Positions 1 to 10,264 of a stretch of 64,000 bases of DNA are shown here, in pieces (the first letter of the stretch is position 1; each line of letters starts with the position of its first letter). The notes beneath the pieces are model-generated. The model was not told the DNA's origin. It ran no database searches and saw only the letters and a program-made list of their open reading frames with translations. The position numbers and the translations under genes were made by a program. The stretch spans positions 4,675,605 through 4,739,604 of the forward strand of contig OX442321.1 of NCBI GenBank assembly GCA_949358305.1. Reading direction: 5' to 3'. This stretch comes from Strigamia acuminata. Its lineage: Eukaryota > Arthropoda > Chilopoda > Geophilomorpha > Linotaeniidae.

Positions 1-1498
1 AAGAGTTTGACTCTTTCCGGCCCCTACGACGGTCGTCACGTTCCCTTTCTCTGCGTTCATCGCGTTCTCTTTCCCTTCGTCTTTCTCCGGAACCTCTCTC
101 CGAATCGTGATGACTGGGTGCATTTGACTCCAGTCCATCTGACGACGAATCACTATTTCCGTAGTGAAAATATTTCGGTCTTTCATCGCGTTTGCCTTCT
201 CCTCGCGAAGAGGTGCGATCATGCGATTGTCTCCTTGACGACTCGTCGTCTTTAAGGATGGGCACTGGTTGTTGCCACTCAGTCCCTTGTGGATTATCAT
301 GCTGTTGGCTTGTGAGAGCTTGCTCTTCATTTCGCCTAGCATTATTAGCGTTGATTAATCGCGTTATCGCATTATTTGTGGCTGAATCGAGAGCTTGCAT
401 GCGGGGCCGAGTTTGTTGTTCTCTGGCCGACGCATCTCTCTTGCGCGGAGTAGCTGGTGTTGCTCTCTCCGGCTGGGGTTTGGGTTTGGCCTTCGGCGTG
501 CGCTTTGGGTCTCCCTCTAGGCTCTCGTCGGACAGCTCGGATGAACTGACCTCTGGTTCGCGGACGGATTTCGGGTCATCTCGTCGCAATCTGGCCATAA
601 ATGCTCGCTCTGCTTCTTGTTGCGAGTGGAAAGCATATCGATGTGCTCTCAGGGCTCGGTCAACTATTTCTACCTCCTCGGGAGTAGTCGGATTGGGCTG
701 GGTTCTGCCGTACTCGAGAGCTTGCGCTTCTCTTTCCGCCAGCTTCCTCCGTCTCTCGCGAATGGCTTGACGAGCCTCGTTCTCTGCATCCGCTTCAAAT
801 TGAGCGGAATCAACCAATTGTTGAGCGTGTGCACCTTCAACAATGGTGATTTGTGGGGATACACTGTGCGCTTTTAAAGCTGCACGTACGATCTGTAACG
901 TTTCGTACACGGTAATTTTCCCCGTCGGAAGGGTGTATCTCACTCCTTCCGCCTGTGCCAATTGCATCGCATCAATCAAGGTGCCCGAGACGCTGTAAGG
1001 CTGGCTCGAAACACGCTTGACAGAGGATGAGTTGGACTTGTGTCCTTCGGACCTGACCGAAGCTGGGCGGCTTTGCGTAATTGGCGTGTTTAGTGCCGAA
1101 TTAGCGGTCGTATTTGAGGCCGTCTTTTGTATCGGAGACGCTGCTTTCGGACTGCCCACCTCGGTGTCGTGCGTTAGACGAGGCGATTGGTTACGGGATA
1201 AAACCTCGTTTCCGCTCGTCTCGCCGTCACGGTTAGAACGCGGCAGTTTGGAGTGAGATTGCTCTTCACCCCGCTCTGTCTCGTCCAATCGCTGCCTCGT
1301 CTCGGTGCGAGACGGGTGCGATGCCTCGGATGCGCTTCTACGATCGGGTTTAGGCTTACGCCGTTTTTGCCTCGCTTCGTGCGCTGAGGCTTTGGGTAAG
1401 GGACCTCCAGATCGCAAGTGATAGTCGGCGCCTTTACGACTGCCGGCTCTCTTGTTTGCGTCGGAGTCGGAATCTGTTACTCGGGTATTATCTGCCAT
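1..1498 (-). CDS. Gag-like protein, N-terminal 499 residues (open at window edge)
   Basis: The frame starts with an ATG at 1498-1496, just downstream of the primer binding site, and stays open without a stop to base 2, so at least 499 codons are visible. The protein begins MADNTRVTDSDSD. It is very hydrophilic, with a basic, Ser/Thr/Pro-rich N-terminal third. A region around residues 180-260 is followed by an alanine/arginine/glutamate-rich probable coiled coil. The visible end is strongly Arg/Glu/Asp-rich, with tandem RERERDERR-like repeats. No zinc knuckle or protease is reached. Gag identity rests on position (first frame after LTR and primer site) and composition, not on a recognised capsid domain. 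The first 72 nt upstream of the ATG hold no competing start in frame. Confidence 0.6.
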   Translation of the reverse strand, partial: MADNTRVTDSDSDANKRAGSRKGADYHLRSGGPLPKASAHEARQKRRKPKPDRRSASEASHPSRTETRQRLDETERGEEQSHSKLPRSNRDGETSGNEVLSRNQSPRLTHDTEVGSPKAASPIQKTASNTTANSALNTPITQSRPASVRSEGHKSNSSSVKRVSSQPYSVSGTLIDAMQLAQAEGVRYTLPTGKITVYETLQIVRAALKAHSVSPQITIVEGAHAQQLVDSAQFEADAENEARQAIRERRRKLAEREAQALEYGRTQPNPTTPEEVEIVDRALRAHRYAFHSQQEAERAFMARLRRDDPKSVREPEVSSSELSDESLEGDPKRTPKAKPKPQPERATPATPRKRDASAREQQTRPRMQALDSATNNAITRLINANNARRNEEQALTSQQHDNPQGTEWQQPVPILKDDESSRRQSHDRTSSRGEGKRDERPKYFHYGNSDSSSDGLESNAPSHHDSERGSGERRRERERDERRERERDDRRRGRKESNS

Positions 1499-1550
1499 TT
1501 CTTGCTTTGGGTATGATGTAATCACAGGTTAGAATCAGTTATTCGACTTG

Positions 1551-1568
1551 ATCCCGGACAGGCCCCCA
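1551..1568 (-). promoter_or_regulatory. Primer binding site resembling the tRNA-Pro 3' end complement
   Basis: The minus strand reads TGGGGGCCTGTCCGGGAT immediately after the LTR. It differs only by a CT/TC swap from the classic proline primer site TGGGGGCTCGTCCGGGAT of gammaretroviruses (recalled knowledge). It fixes the strand and the LTR end at 1571. Confidence 0.65.
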
Positions 1569-1570
1569 CG

Positions 1571-2589
1571 TGTCGCGCTCAACTCTAACCGTCGCTAACT
1601 CGTGGGTTGATTACTTAATTCGACTAACTCACTACCGCTTTGCTCAAGCGGTTTACCCAAAGAAATGATTACACAGATATAAAAGGTAAAATATAATATA
1701 GATTTATTCTGTGGGACGATGTACAGATATATCTTATATATATATATATATAAAAGGTAGGTAAAAGGTAAATCGGAATGGGTGAAGGGAAATGGAAAGG
1801 TAAAGGTATGATGAAAGCTGGCTGGAATCGGCGAGGTCGTCTGTTGTCTCGGTCGTGTCCAAGATGGCGTCCTCGTTGTGGCAACGTGGTGTCGTCTTGG
1901 GCCGGCGTGGCAATATGGCGTCCTCGGCTCGTCTCTGGCTGGTCCTTCGGGCTCACGCTGGTCGGGCGCGAGTGAATGCTTAGTTAAAAGGCTTACTTCG
2001 GGCTGTTGTCTAGGTTTTTGTGTGGTGTCCGGCGATCACACAGCGGCGGACTCTTCTGGCTCCCGGCGGTCACACAGCGGCGGGAACGCTCGTCGTGGTT
2101 TTACTGCAGTTTAGGCTTGTGCGACCGTTTGTCTGCACAACTCGCTAAACTGGAGTGGTTTTTACTATTTCTAGCTGGTGTGCTAAAATAGTGTGGTAAT
2201 CTTATCTCGCAGGTTACTCTGCGGAGTTTGACACTGACCAAACGTACTCACGGTAAATTGTCCTTTGTCCTTGGTCAATCCCAGTATATTTACTTGGGCC
2301 TGATCTTGTAGGACGACGGGTTTACGTGTGTTTCTCGTTTGATGGTTGTGTTGGTTCTGCCCGCTCAGTGCAAGGCACATTCCTTTGCACAAAGCGGGGT
2401 TGACAGGTGACCGGAATCACCCAATGGTGGGGTGGACGAGCCATCCCCACTCCCTCAGGGCAGACGCCTGTCCATTGACTAGATGTCAATGCACTGAGGG
2501 AAGGGAGACGCGCTTGCGGCTCCCCTTACACCCGAAACGAGGTCACGAGAGAAACTCTTCGTTGACCCCGGTCCAGTCGGGTCACAACA
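1571..2589 (-). repeat. 5' LTR of the left-edge element
   Basis: On the minus strand it runs from TGTTGTGACC (2589) to GCGCGACA (1571). A TATA-rich run (plus 1737-1754) precedes an AATAAA in minus orientation near 1702-1707, a plausible promoter and polyadenylation pair. The right boundary is set where the BEL reverse transcriptase frame breaks. A shorter alternative ending near 2233 (TGTC...GACA) cannot be excluded because the partner LTR is outside the window. A near-repeat of about 30 bp containing TCACACAGCGGCGG occurs twice at about 2030-2090. Confidence 0.55.
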
Positions 2590-5500
2590 CGGTGAATGGC
2601 GTGACGAATCCGAGTGGGTCAAATATCTGGGCGGAGATTTGGACTACTTCTCTTTTCGTCACTGTTGTGCTGTCCACGCTCGATATATTTTCGATTTGTA
2701 GACTCAGTTTGTCTGAAGTTGGATCCCATTTCAGTCCCAGCACTTTGGATTCTTCATTTGATGTCACCTTTGCATCTGCAGGATCTTCTTTTCTGAATAT
2801 TTCGCGCAGTTCAGGAGAATTAGTCTGCCATTTTACCAGTTGCATGCCGGCTGATGAGAGCATTTCGCGAGCTTGTTCGAATGTCCTCACTGCCTGGTCA
2901 ATGTCGTCCACCGACGTGATCAAATCGTCCACGTATAAAAATCGGCAAAGTAATTCGTATGTGGCGGGATATTTGTCTTGGTAGATCTTGATGTGGCGTT
3001 TGATGGTCGCATTTAAAAGGAAAGGGCTGGGCGCTGCGCCGAAGAGAACGCGTGTTTGGCGTAGTACTCGAATGTTGGCTCGTCCCGTTCCGTCCCAGTC
3101 TGCGCAAACCCACAGAAAACGTGTTACGTCTCGATCCTTTACTTCAATTTCGATCATGTGGAACGCCTTGCGAATATCCGACGTCTCAGCGATTTTTCGG
3201 AGTCTAAATTTCATCAATACAACGATTAGGGACGGCAAAAAGTTTATACCTTTGGACAGGCAATCGTTTAGCGATAGCTGCCCCTTTCGATGGGCTGACG
3301 CGTCGAACACGATCCTCAGTTTTGTTGTAACTCGCTCTTCTTTTATTATTGGCCTGTGTGGCATGTAATAAATTGGGTTGGACGTGTCTCCAGTCACTTC
3401 TTCAACGATGCCTTGTTCTAGCTGTTCCTCGATGACCTTCTTATACTCCAAATATAAGTTGGGCTGTCGTCGGAATTTTCTGAGCAGGTTCAAGAAGCGT
3501 TGTTCGGCAATTGCAAAATTGTCTTCGAGTTCGTTGCTGTCGACGATCCATGGCAGTGCTACTGAGTAATTCTTTCCTGTCCATCGTATCGACTCGTCAA
3601 ATTTGCGTAGAACTTCTGCTTCGTCCGTGTCGGCCATTGACTCGTGTTGAATTCCGATGGCTTCCAATTCCCACAGCTTCTTCATAATGTCATCTGTAGA
3701 ACGTACAAGGGTTATTCGATTTGTTCTTACTGTTGACGCCAGGATGTGGACGCCATTGGTTGTTTGCCCGTGCAGTGTCCATCCAAAATTCGTGTTGACA
3801 GCTATTAAGTTGTCCTCGATGAATTCAGTCCTTTTCGTCGTGATTTTCCAGTAATTGTCGACTCCGATTAACAGATCCACCTCGTCGGAATGTAGGGCCA
3901 CCTGTTTGCACGCCACTTGGACTCCTTTCTCCTCCAATTTTTTGTTCAAATATTCGTTCGGGACTTCGCAGGGTGTTGACGTTACGTGTGAGATTTCCAC
4001 GGCTTCGATTGTGACGCGAGGCGTCTTGGCGTGCGTCGGAGTGAGGGTTAATTCCACTTTGTTGTGGACTCCAGTCGTCGGCTCGCGACCAAACACGGAT
4101 AAAGTCATTTGCTCAGTTCCTATAATTTTCAGATTTAGTTTTCTCGACAGGTCAGTTCTTATAAATGTCCGTTGTGCTCCGCCATCGACGTAGCACACGG
4201 CTGGTTTCGTTATTTTATCGCCAATCACGTTCACCATCATCACCATTAAAAATTCGTATTTCTTGGTTTTACTCACGACGGCAGAGGTGTGTACTTTTGT
4301 TGCAGTGTTGTCGGCTGGATTGGTTCGGGGCTGATCGCAAATTTGAGTGTGATGCAGTCCGTCACATCGAAAACATTTCATGGTGGTGCGGCAGTCCTCA
4401 GTTTTATGGGGTGTTCTGCCTAAACATCTCATGCATGTTCCTTGCGATTGAATTTTCCTCCTTTGCTCTTCCACCGTGAGTGGGCACGTTTTTCGGCTGT
4501 GTTCATTAGAAGAGCAAAATTGGCATTTATTTGTTACCACCGAGAGTGAGTTGACGGAGCTCTCCTTGGCTCCTCCTCTGCGTCGATGTGACTTTCCCTT
4601 CGAATCTCCGTTTCCTTTGGTCGGTTCAGTTGACGTGGGTGGTTTGTTCGTTTTTTGTTGGTTTATCATCATTTCGTAACGGTTTTCCTTCAACAAAAAT
4701 TCTCGTACCCATGACATTAATCTTATTACCGATCGTTCGCCGTCGCAGTCGTCATCGTATTTGCGCATCACGGTTCTTGGAATGGCTGCGGCTAAGACAG
4801 GAAACAGCATGCGCTGAATTTCTACGAGCGGGACCTCGATATTTGACAGGTTTTCCACGTTTATTTCCACGTGTCGGTGCAGCTTTTGTAGTCCAACAAT
4901 GTCTCGTTCACTGCTAATAATTGGCAAATTTAATAGGTTAGACAAAAACCTGTTTTCCAACACTGCCCGATCACAGTATTTTTTCGTCAGTCGGTTTACA
5001 GCCACGGCGTAGTTAGCGGCGTTTATTTCGAGTGTTCTAATTTCCTCCATCGCGTCGCCGAGCAGGTGAGCGCGTAAGTGCAGCAGTTTTTGCTCCTCGT
5101 CGAGTGTCACGTCGTCCGCGACTTGCACGCAAAAAGTCTTCCAGAAACCCCCCCAGTCCTCGGGTCGTTTCCCGTCGAACCTTGGAATTTCTAGCGGTTT
5201 TCTTCTTACGTTTTGGTGGATTACGGGCGGCGGAGTGGCTCGAGCGGTGGCGGTCACAGCGGCGGTCACAGCGGCGACGAGCGCGTCGTGGTCAATCGGC
5301 GTGGGTGCGGGTAGCGGAGCGTCGACTACAGGTGGAACAGGTGGGTAATTTAATCGAATGTACCTGTCTATCGTTGCCTTTGTAGCGGCTGCTCTGTCTT
5401 CCACTGCATCCATATCGCCCATTGTTTCATCGATCTCGTGTTCCGACTTGGCTTGCTCCAAACTGACTTCAAACGACTTTTGTGCTCTCAACATTTTTTG

Positions 5501-5647
5501 GTTGAGTTGTTGCGACCAAAGGGCGAGTTCGTCCTTCGACAATAGGGCTGCGTTGTTGACTCCCGTGGTGATAGTGGTCATCAGGGCGTTGGCAGCAGTA
5601 ATGGCCGTCGTGAGCGCTCGCCTCTTTATCTCGTACACGCGTACCAT
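2582..5647 (-). CDS. BEL/Pao gag-protease-reverse transcriptase polyprotein, interrupted
   Basis: A 1021-residue frame encodes the start of a BEL/Pao polyprotein. In order: an N-terminal coiled region; a DUF1759-type gag core (FDGKRPEDWGGFWKTF, residues about 154-220); three zinc-knuckle-like Cys/His clusters (CQFC, CMRC and CFRC starts, residues about 375-435); a DUF1758-type aspartic protease whose active site reads DGGA instead of DSGA/DTGA; and a reverse transcriptase with the fingers block RIVFDASA and the catalytic YVDD at residues 905-908. The frame ends just after the BEL-typical segment FDPLGFVTPF, where RNase H and integrase should follow. The last two or three codons and the stop lie in the inserted LTR. 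Start chosen: first ATG, 44 nt downstream of the primer site. The Gly for Ser/Thr in the protease site may impair activity. Confidence 0.85.
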   Translation of the reverse strand: MVRVYEIKRRALTTAITAANALMTTITTGVNNAALLSKDELALWSQQLNQKMLRAQKSFEVSLEQAKSEHEIDETMGDMDAVEDRAAATKATIDRYIRLNYPPVPPVVDAPLPAPTPIDHDALVAAVTAAVTATARATPPPVIHQNVRRKPLEIPRFDGKRPEDWGGFWKTFCVQVADDVTLDEEQKLLHLRAHLLGDAMEEIRTLEINAANYAVAVNRLTKKYCDRAVLENRFLSNLLNLPIISSERDIVGLQKLHRHVEINVENLSNIEVPLVEIQRMLFPVLAAAIPRTVMRKYDDDCDGERSVIRLMSWVREFLLKENRYEMMINQQKTNKPPTSTEPTKGNGDSKGKSHRRRGGAKESSVNSLSVVTNKCQFCSSNEHSRKTCPLTVEEQRRKIQSQGTCMRCLGRTPHKTEDCRTTMKCFRCDGLHHTQICDQPRTNPADNTATKVHTSAVVSKTKKYEFLMVMMVNVIGDKITKPAVCYVDGGAQRTFIRTDLSRKLNLKIIGTEQMTLSVFGREPTTGVHNKVELTLTPTHAKTPRVTIEAVEISHVTSTPCEVPNEYLNKKLEEKGVQVACKQVALHSDEVDLLIGVDNYWKITTKRTEFIEDNLIAVNTNFGWTLHGQTTNGVHILASTVRTNRITLVRSTDDIMKKLWELEAIGIQHESMADTDEAEVLRKFDESIRWTGKNYSVALPWIVDSNELEDNFAIAEQRFLNLLRKFRRQPNLYLEYKKVIEEQLEQGIVEEVTGDTSNPIYYMPHRPIIKEERVTTKLRIVFDASAHRKGQLSLNDCLSKGINFLPSLIVVLMKFRLRKIAETSDIRKAFHMIEIEVKDRDVTRFLWVCADWDGTGRANIRVLRQTRVLFGAAPSPFLLNATIKRHIKIYQDKYPATYELLCRFLYVDDLITSVDDIDQAVRTFEQAREMLSSAGMQLVKWQTNSPELREIFRKEDPADAKVTSNEESKVLGLKWDPTSDKLSLQIENISSVDSTTVTKREVVQISAQIFDPLGFVTPFTVL

Positions 5648-5690
5648 ATTTGTGATTCAGCGTGTGATGTGGGGAATTACTTAGATGTTT

Positions 5691-5708
5691 TCCCGGGTTT
5701 CGGCACCA
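5691..5708 (-). promoter_or_regulatory. BEL element primer binding site
   Basis: The minus strand reads TGGTGCCGAAACCCGGGA, the complement of a tRNA 3' end including CCA. It lies 4 nt from the LTR end at 5713 and upstream of the polyprotein ATG. I do not assign the tRNA. Confidence 0.7.
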
Positions 5709-5712
5709 AATT

Positions 5713-5969
5713 TGAAATGCAATAAGGTATTGCGGATAATGAGTTCCCTGAATAACAATAATGACTTCAAATTGTAATGTAGATTTTGAGAAATAAAAAA
5801 GTTAACTTGTTGGTTCAAAACTTCTTCAAGACTGGTTTTATTCTTTCTTTCAAACAACGGCAATTAAATATACAAAAAGGAAATGACTAATATTTCTGTG
5901 CTACAAGTAAAGCACACAGAGAAAAGATGACGCGCTCCAAAAGGGGAGCGCAAGATAATTAGTTACACA
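5713..5969 (-). repeat. 5' LTR of the first BEL element (outer end tentative)
   Basis: The inner end (minus ...GCATTTCA) is fixed by the primer site. A minus AATAAA (about 5830) and a TATA-like stretch (about 5867) are present. The outer end is placed at 5969, giving TGTGTAAC as the start, because sequence resembling the flank at about 10265 begins there. There is no second LTR to confirm it. Confidence 0.5.
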
Positions 5970-7287
5970 TTTAAAAGTAGGTGAATTCTTGGAATGGAAA
6001 AGATAAGTGGTTTAAGGTGAAAAAACAACTATTTTTAACTAAACAAATATAATTTCAAAAGGGTTCAAATAAAACACAATAAAATAATAGTTTGTCAAAA
6101 TCAAACTAACATCACATCAATTCAAATCATTAATGAGCAATTAAAATCAGCAATATATCAAAATTCTCACATTATTATAAAAACAATTAAAATTCAATAA
6201 TCAACATGAAAAACAAATAAACAGTGGCAATAATAATCAAAACGCGTAAAAACGTGTCGGTTTTCACAGTCGGCAATCTTAATCAATTCTTCTGAAAAAA
6301 TTGAAACACGCTATGTCAAATTTCGTGTTAAACTTGTGGTAATTGCCCACTGAATGTCCTTTTGCGTGCCGTTAATGTGCTCAATGTGTCGGTTGTCCTT
6401 GTCCTGACCGTCAATTAATTTTTCAATTTAATTGACGGTACTACTTCCGGACAAAAGAACGTTTACACGACACTCCCATGTTATTCCCGAGTTAATTCGC
6501 ACCCGTCAAAAATTTATTCAATTCTTCAGAGAAAATAAAAATGCGCTTTATCCAATTTTTGTGTGAAACTGTGTCAATTCTCTACTGATGAATGAAAAAA
6601 TCCTAAATTACCTTCCAAATAAATGAAGGCAATATTTCTGGACAAAGCTTGTAGCTGACAAAAGAACGCCTACACGAAGCTCTCGTGCCATCTCCCAATT
6701 AACTTCCACAAGACCACAACCTCAACAATCTTAATCAGTGTTTCCAAGAAAAGAAAAACACGCCACGTGGAATTTTTTTTAGCTAAAATTATATGTTAGT
6801 TGCCGATTGATTGGCCTTTAATGCCGTCAATTTAATGAGCTGTTGTCTTCGTCTTGACCACCAATTATTTTTCAATTCAATCTCACAAATGTACGGAAAA
6901 TTCCAAAATATAATTGCAAATCAAAGCTCGTTGCTGACAGACAGAAAACAAAGTTGTCAATCATTACTCTAAACAATAGTTTCTATGCCAACTGGAAAGC
7001 GTCATCGTAGAATGAACCACAACTACAAGACACCACTGCTAAATCCAGCAGTCAGAAGGACACGTAAAAAAATCTCTGCTCAATCTCATAACAAAAACTA
7101 AAAATATTCAACAACAGTGAGGCCTTTCATTCTTTATTTGCATCAAACTTCTATCAGCGAAGAGTAAGACCAATATAACTTACTTTTATCAACTTAAATT
7201 GAACTTGCAACAAATTAATTCTTATACTTTCACAGAAATTAACGTTTTATTGCTCAACTTTCGATAGTCGATTGACTTCAATAGATC
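5970..7287 (+). repeat. AT-rich upstream region with degenerate repeat array (units about 195-280 bp)
   Basis: No gene is seen here. From about 6235 to 6990 diverged units recur, each with a block like GACAAAAGAACG..CACGA, then CTTAATCA..TTGAAACACGC, then GTCAATTTAATG..TTGTC, then CAATCTCACAAATG. Unit starts lie near 6262, 6445, 6640 and 6920. The same array occurs at 10265-11130, 11440-11620 and 45990-47160, always upstream of or between DEG/ENaC copies. Confidence 0.6.
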
Positions 7288-8955
7288 ATGCCTCAAATTT
7301 ACATTAGCCGTCGCACGAATTCCGTCTGGATAAAGCGTACGTAGTTAAGATAAGTTTATTTACTCTCATTTTTAAACTCCGTTATTTCTGCAGGAGACAC
7401 AAAAATTCAAAATTCTAAAGCAACAACCAAAGTGATTAAATATAAGAATTCACGTAATCGAGTGACTGCATTCAATAATGAGATGGCAGTCATAAAATCC
7501 AAAAAAGGCTTCGCTTGTCATTTCCTGCGCTTTCTAGTCATTTCACTCTGCTTTCTCACTTGCTCCTATCAAACTTACGATCGATTCAGCTACTTTTTGT
7601 CTCGTCCGATCGATATCAAAGTGACTACAAGACGCAATGTATCGGTCAAGTTCCCGTCCATAACTCTATGCCTTGACTTCCACAACTCTTGGATTGAAAA
7701 CAGACGGCAAAAAGCAACTGAACATAAAAAGAGATCGTTTTGTAGCATATCTCCTTTCGCATTGCTTAACGATACTCTTAATATTTCTACCTTATGGAGC
7801 CACATGTCCTTCAATGCAGCATTGCGAGATGCTTATGAATTTTCGGTAAGAGATTATAACGCCATTGCTATAATTTAAAAATCCAAAAAATAATCTTTTT
7901 TTATTTTCCAGAAAATCACAGGAATGAAAGAAAATAAGCCGTTTTTGTTTTCAGTCAAAAATAACACAAACACTATATTTGGAACATGTTCCACGTATTT
8001 TTACAGTAAGTATTAAACCTTTTTTCTATCATTTAAAAAGTAATACGGAGTATAATTTTTGGAATTCTTTATAGAAAATCTTGTTCGTTTTCGAAAAGAT
8101 TTCCAGTTAGCATTGTTGTTTAAGATGCCACATTGCGGCACTTTCATTTCCAGAGTAAGAATAAATAATTCAATAAAAATAAAAATTATATATTATTGTT
8201 TCTGTCTTTAAAATTAGTTTATGCTGCACAACGATGAAGATGATATCACTTATAAAATATCAAGTGAACATAAAATTAAGAAATATAGCAACGCAATATA
8301 TTACGGCGTAACGGCACAGAGAGTTAGTAATTTGTAAACTTTTTGATCCAATGGAAATTAATTTAATTACAACTTTTTGTTCCAGTTCATAAGTCTGAAT
8401 CGCACAACAAACCCATGCTACACCAAGAAATTTGTATCGGAATGTGAAAAAACCTGCTTTGAAAATACTCTGAAAAATATCACTCGGTGTCGGTAAGAAT
8501 TAAGAAATCTTAAAAAAAACTCATCTGCTCGCACGTAATTACTTGTACTCATCAAAATCAACAGGTTACCTTTCATGCCTGTTTCGAACGTCCCTTTTTG
8601 CGATAATGAAAACAATTCTACCTTTGCATATAAAATCATGAACTTACTTACTATTAAGTTTGATTATTTGAAAAAATGCAATTGCCCTAAAGTATGCGAC
8701 GACACTGTGTACACCGATCATTTACAATCCGACACATATGGCCCCTCCTCTTTATACATCTCCTTTGAAGACAACGTGATCGAAGAAGTTGAAGATCATT
8801 ACGCCTACAGTTTCATCTCTCTCGTGTGCGACTTCGGAGGCAATTTGGGTCTCTTTTTAGGGCTGAGCATCCCTGCAATATTTGACCTTGCACACTCATT
8901 CCTTACTTTCTCTGTCAAAAAATTTACATCCCTTAAGCTTAAATTTAATTACTAA
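7288..8955 (+). CDS. DEG/ENaC-family cation channel subunit, copy 1 (7 exons, intact)
   Basis: Exons 7288-7336, 7394-7845, 7912-8005, 8075-8154, 8218-8322, 8386-8492 and 8565-8955 join in frame to 425 codons plus stop. All six introns are GT-AG and 57-72 nt long. The family forms amiloride-sensitive, sodium-permeable trimers in the plasma membrane. Visible marks are: a short cytoplasmic N terminus; TM1 at about 58-76; FPSITLC at 103-109 (the family's post-TM1 FPAVTIC block); a Cys-rich extracellular loop; and the pre-TM2 block GGNLGLFLGLSI with the GxS selectivity filter as GLS (395-397), then TM2 to about 412. It is shorter than most family members (usually 450-700 aa), mainly in the loop. 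Start: the only ATG of exon 1, conserved in all four copies. The ligand is unknown. A candidate AATAAA lies at 9083-9088. Confidence 0.9.
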
Positions 8956-9424
8956 ATTGCTGTACTCAATGTATTGAAACAAAATATTTGTATATGGGTC
9001 TGCACTCAATGTTTCAATTCCTCACCAAAGCACTGACTGACTTAAACCACCATCAGACCCAGAAATGTAACTGGTAAATTCAAATAAAATAATATAAATG
9101 CTTACCTCATTACGTCAATATTGTCTAATCTCTAACTTCACTGGTCCAGTAAATGCAAAAAATAAAGATGGCTGTATAGCGAGTTGTTTTTTCTTTTTTA
9201 GTGCTGCTCGATCTGAAATTAGATTACAAAATTAGATATGCTGTGTGATAACACATTTTTCAAGTTAAACAATTTCACCATACGACAGTGCTATTTCATT
9301 TCATTATCTTGCTAATCGTAAGCAGTTAGATATATACCCTGAAGCTCCGTTTAGGATTGGATCGGCTACAGGGAAAGTTGAATCTGAGCCGTTTGCTTTG
9401 TTTTCGCCGATGATTTCTCCATCA
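8956..9424. other. 3' flank of DEG/ENaC copy 1
   Basis: No gene. The stretch is shared with the 3' flanks of copies 2 (13079-13580) and 3 (52176-52680): a TATGGGTCTGCACT block, AATAAA, and a GTGCTGCTCGAT block. Homology fades near 9290, where sequence linked to a retroelement relic begins. Confidence 0.6.
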
Positions 9425-10060
9425 TCAGGTGTCACGCACAACTCCAGTGATCGAAGGCTGTTTCTGTTTTGCTGTCCATGTTTCGCGAAGAAATTCAGGC
9501 AGATATGGGGTGAGCTCGCGAGAATCGATTGACCGGAAATTTACATTATTGGACAATCTTTTTAATTCGAACGCGTTGCCACCCTGTGCTTCGAGAATTA
9601 CATATGGATCGTTGCGTTTATCTGCAAGGCCAATGTGAATGCCCATATCTGCATTCGAGAGTATGTGGGTGTTTTTCCAGACTAAATCATTTTTTTTTAA
9701 TTCTGAAAATCGTTTGCTGCTTTTACTAGGTCCCTCATATTGAGTATATGTGCCATTATATGTTGTTAAGTCGCAGAGATAGTCTGTTCCAGCCTGTGAA
9801 CATAAAGATGCGGGTTGTTGGAGTCCATCGTATTTGTCCCTTCTGGGATTCAGGGGTCCCATGGCATCTCAGTTCGCGTACAAAATTTAAAAATGCTGAT
9901 GAGAAGCCGCGAGATCTCGAAACAGTGGAACGAATGCTGAATGCTATTTCCCGTAAATAGTCGTCCCACTTTGAATGCACATCAGTAAAGATGGCCGGTG
10001 CATATTTGATGTCATTGTTGTCATTGTTCACCTGTTGGCACACGCTTGGCGAAGTGAGGG
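9425..10060 (-). pseudogene. Ty3/gypsy-type integrase C-terminal relic
   Basis: Two overlapping minus frames, 10211-9756 and 9862-9425, together look like the end of a gypsy integrase. The first carries HSKWDDYLREIAFSIRSTV..GFSSAFLNFVRELR, like the post-catalytic segment (W.KYLPEI.FA.N...H..TG.SP..L..GRE). The second carries LKKNDLVWKN..GIHIGLADKRNDPYVILEAQGG, like the SH3-like C-terminal domain. A frameshift near 9860 separates them, and the catalytic core is missing. The sequence upstream of about 10060 in the first frame is not integrase-like. It lies between DEG/ENaC copies 1 and 2 and is dead. Confidence 0.55.
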
Positions 10061-10264
10061 ATGCGTTGTTGCATATGACCCTGTTTTGTAAACTCCCATC
10101 AAGAGATGGCGCAGCTGTGGCATTGCAAATTTCAATCAAGAGATGGCGCTGGTTTCTATTTCCGTAGTTATAAGTATAAAAAACTAACTCAGCTAGCTTG
10201 CATGACCTCAATTGTCAAAAAATTTTTAAATTAAGACTGTCCTGAAGTTTGATTAAAATAAAAA

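Larger units (their letters stand above)
1..2589 (-). mobile_element. 5' end of an LTR retrotransposon (gypsy/retrovirus-like), continuing past the left edge
   Basis: Minus-strand order from right to left is LTR (1571-2589), 2-nt spacer, primer binding site (1551-1568), then a gag-like frame from 1498 to the window edge. The pol genes and second LTR would lie left of the window, so the family is inferred only from architecture. The element sits inside the reverse transcriptase frame of the neighbouring BEL element. The conserved BEL reading frame is good up to about 2590 and then stops at once, which marks the insertion point. Confidence 0.7.
2590..5969 (-). mobile_element. BEL/Pao LTR retrotransposon, 5' part
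   Basis: Minus-strand element: LTR at right (5713 to about 5969), primer site (5691-5708), then one gag-protease-RT frame reading left. RNase H, integrase and the 3' LTR are absent from the window because another LTR element is inserted at about 2590. They may continue left of that insertion, outside the window. Confidence 0.8.

Noticed and set aside
192-1256. Plus-strand frames at 192-770 and 1017-1256
   Set aside because: They are antisense to a continuous minus-strand gag-like frame placed right after an LTR and primer site, and show low-complexity complements only.
1571-2233. Shorter LTR (663 bp, TGTC...GACA) for the left-edge element
   Set aside because: It would leave about 350 bp unexplained before the BEL frame. 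The sharp break of the conserved BEL sequence at about 2590, next to a TGTTGTGA start, fits an LTR end better. Not fully excluded.
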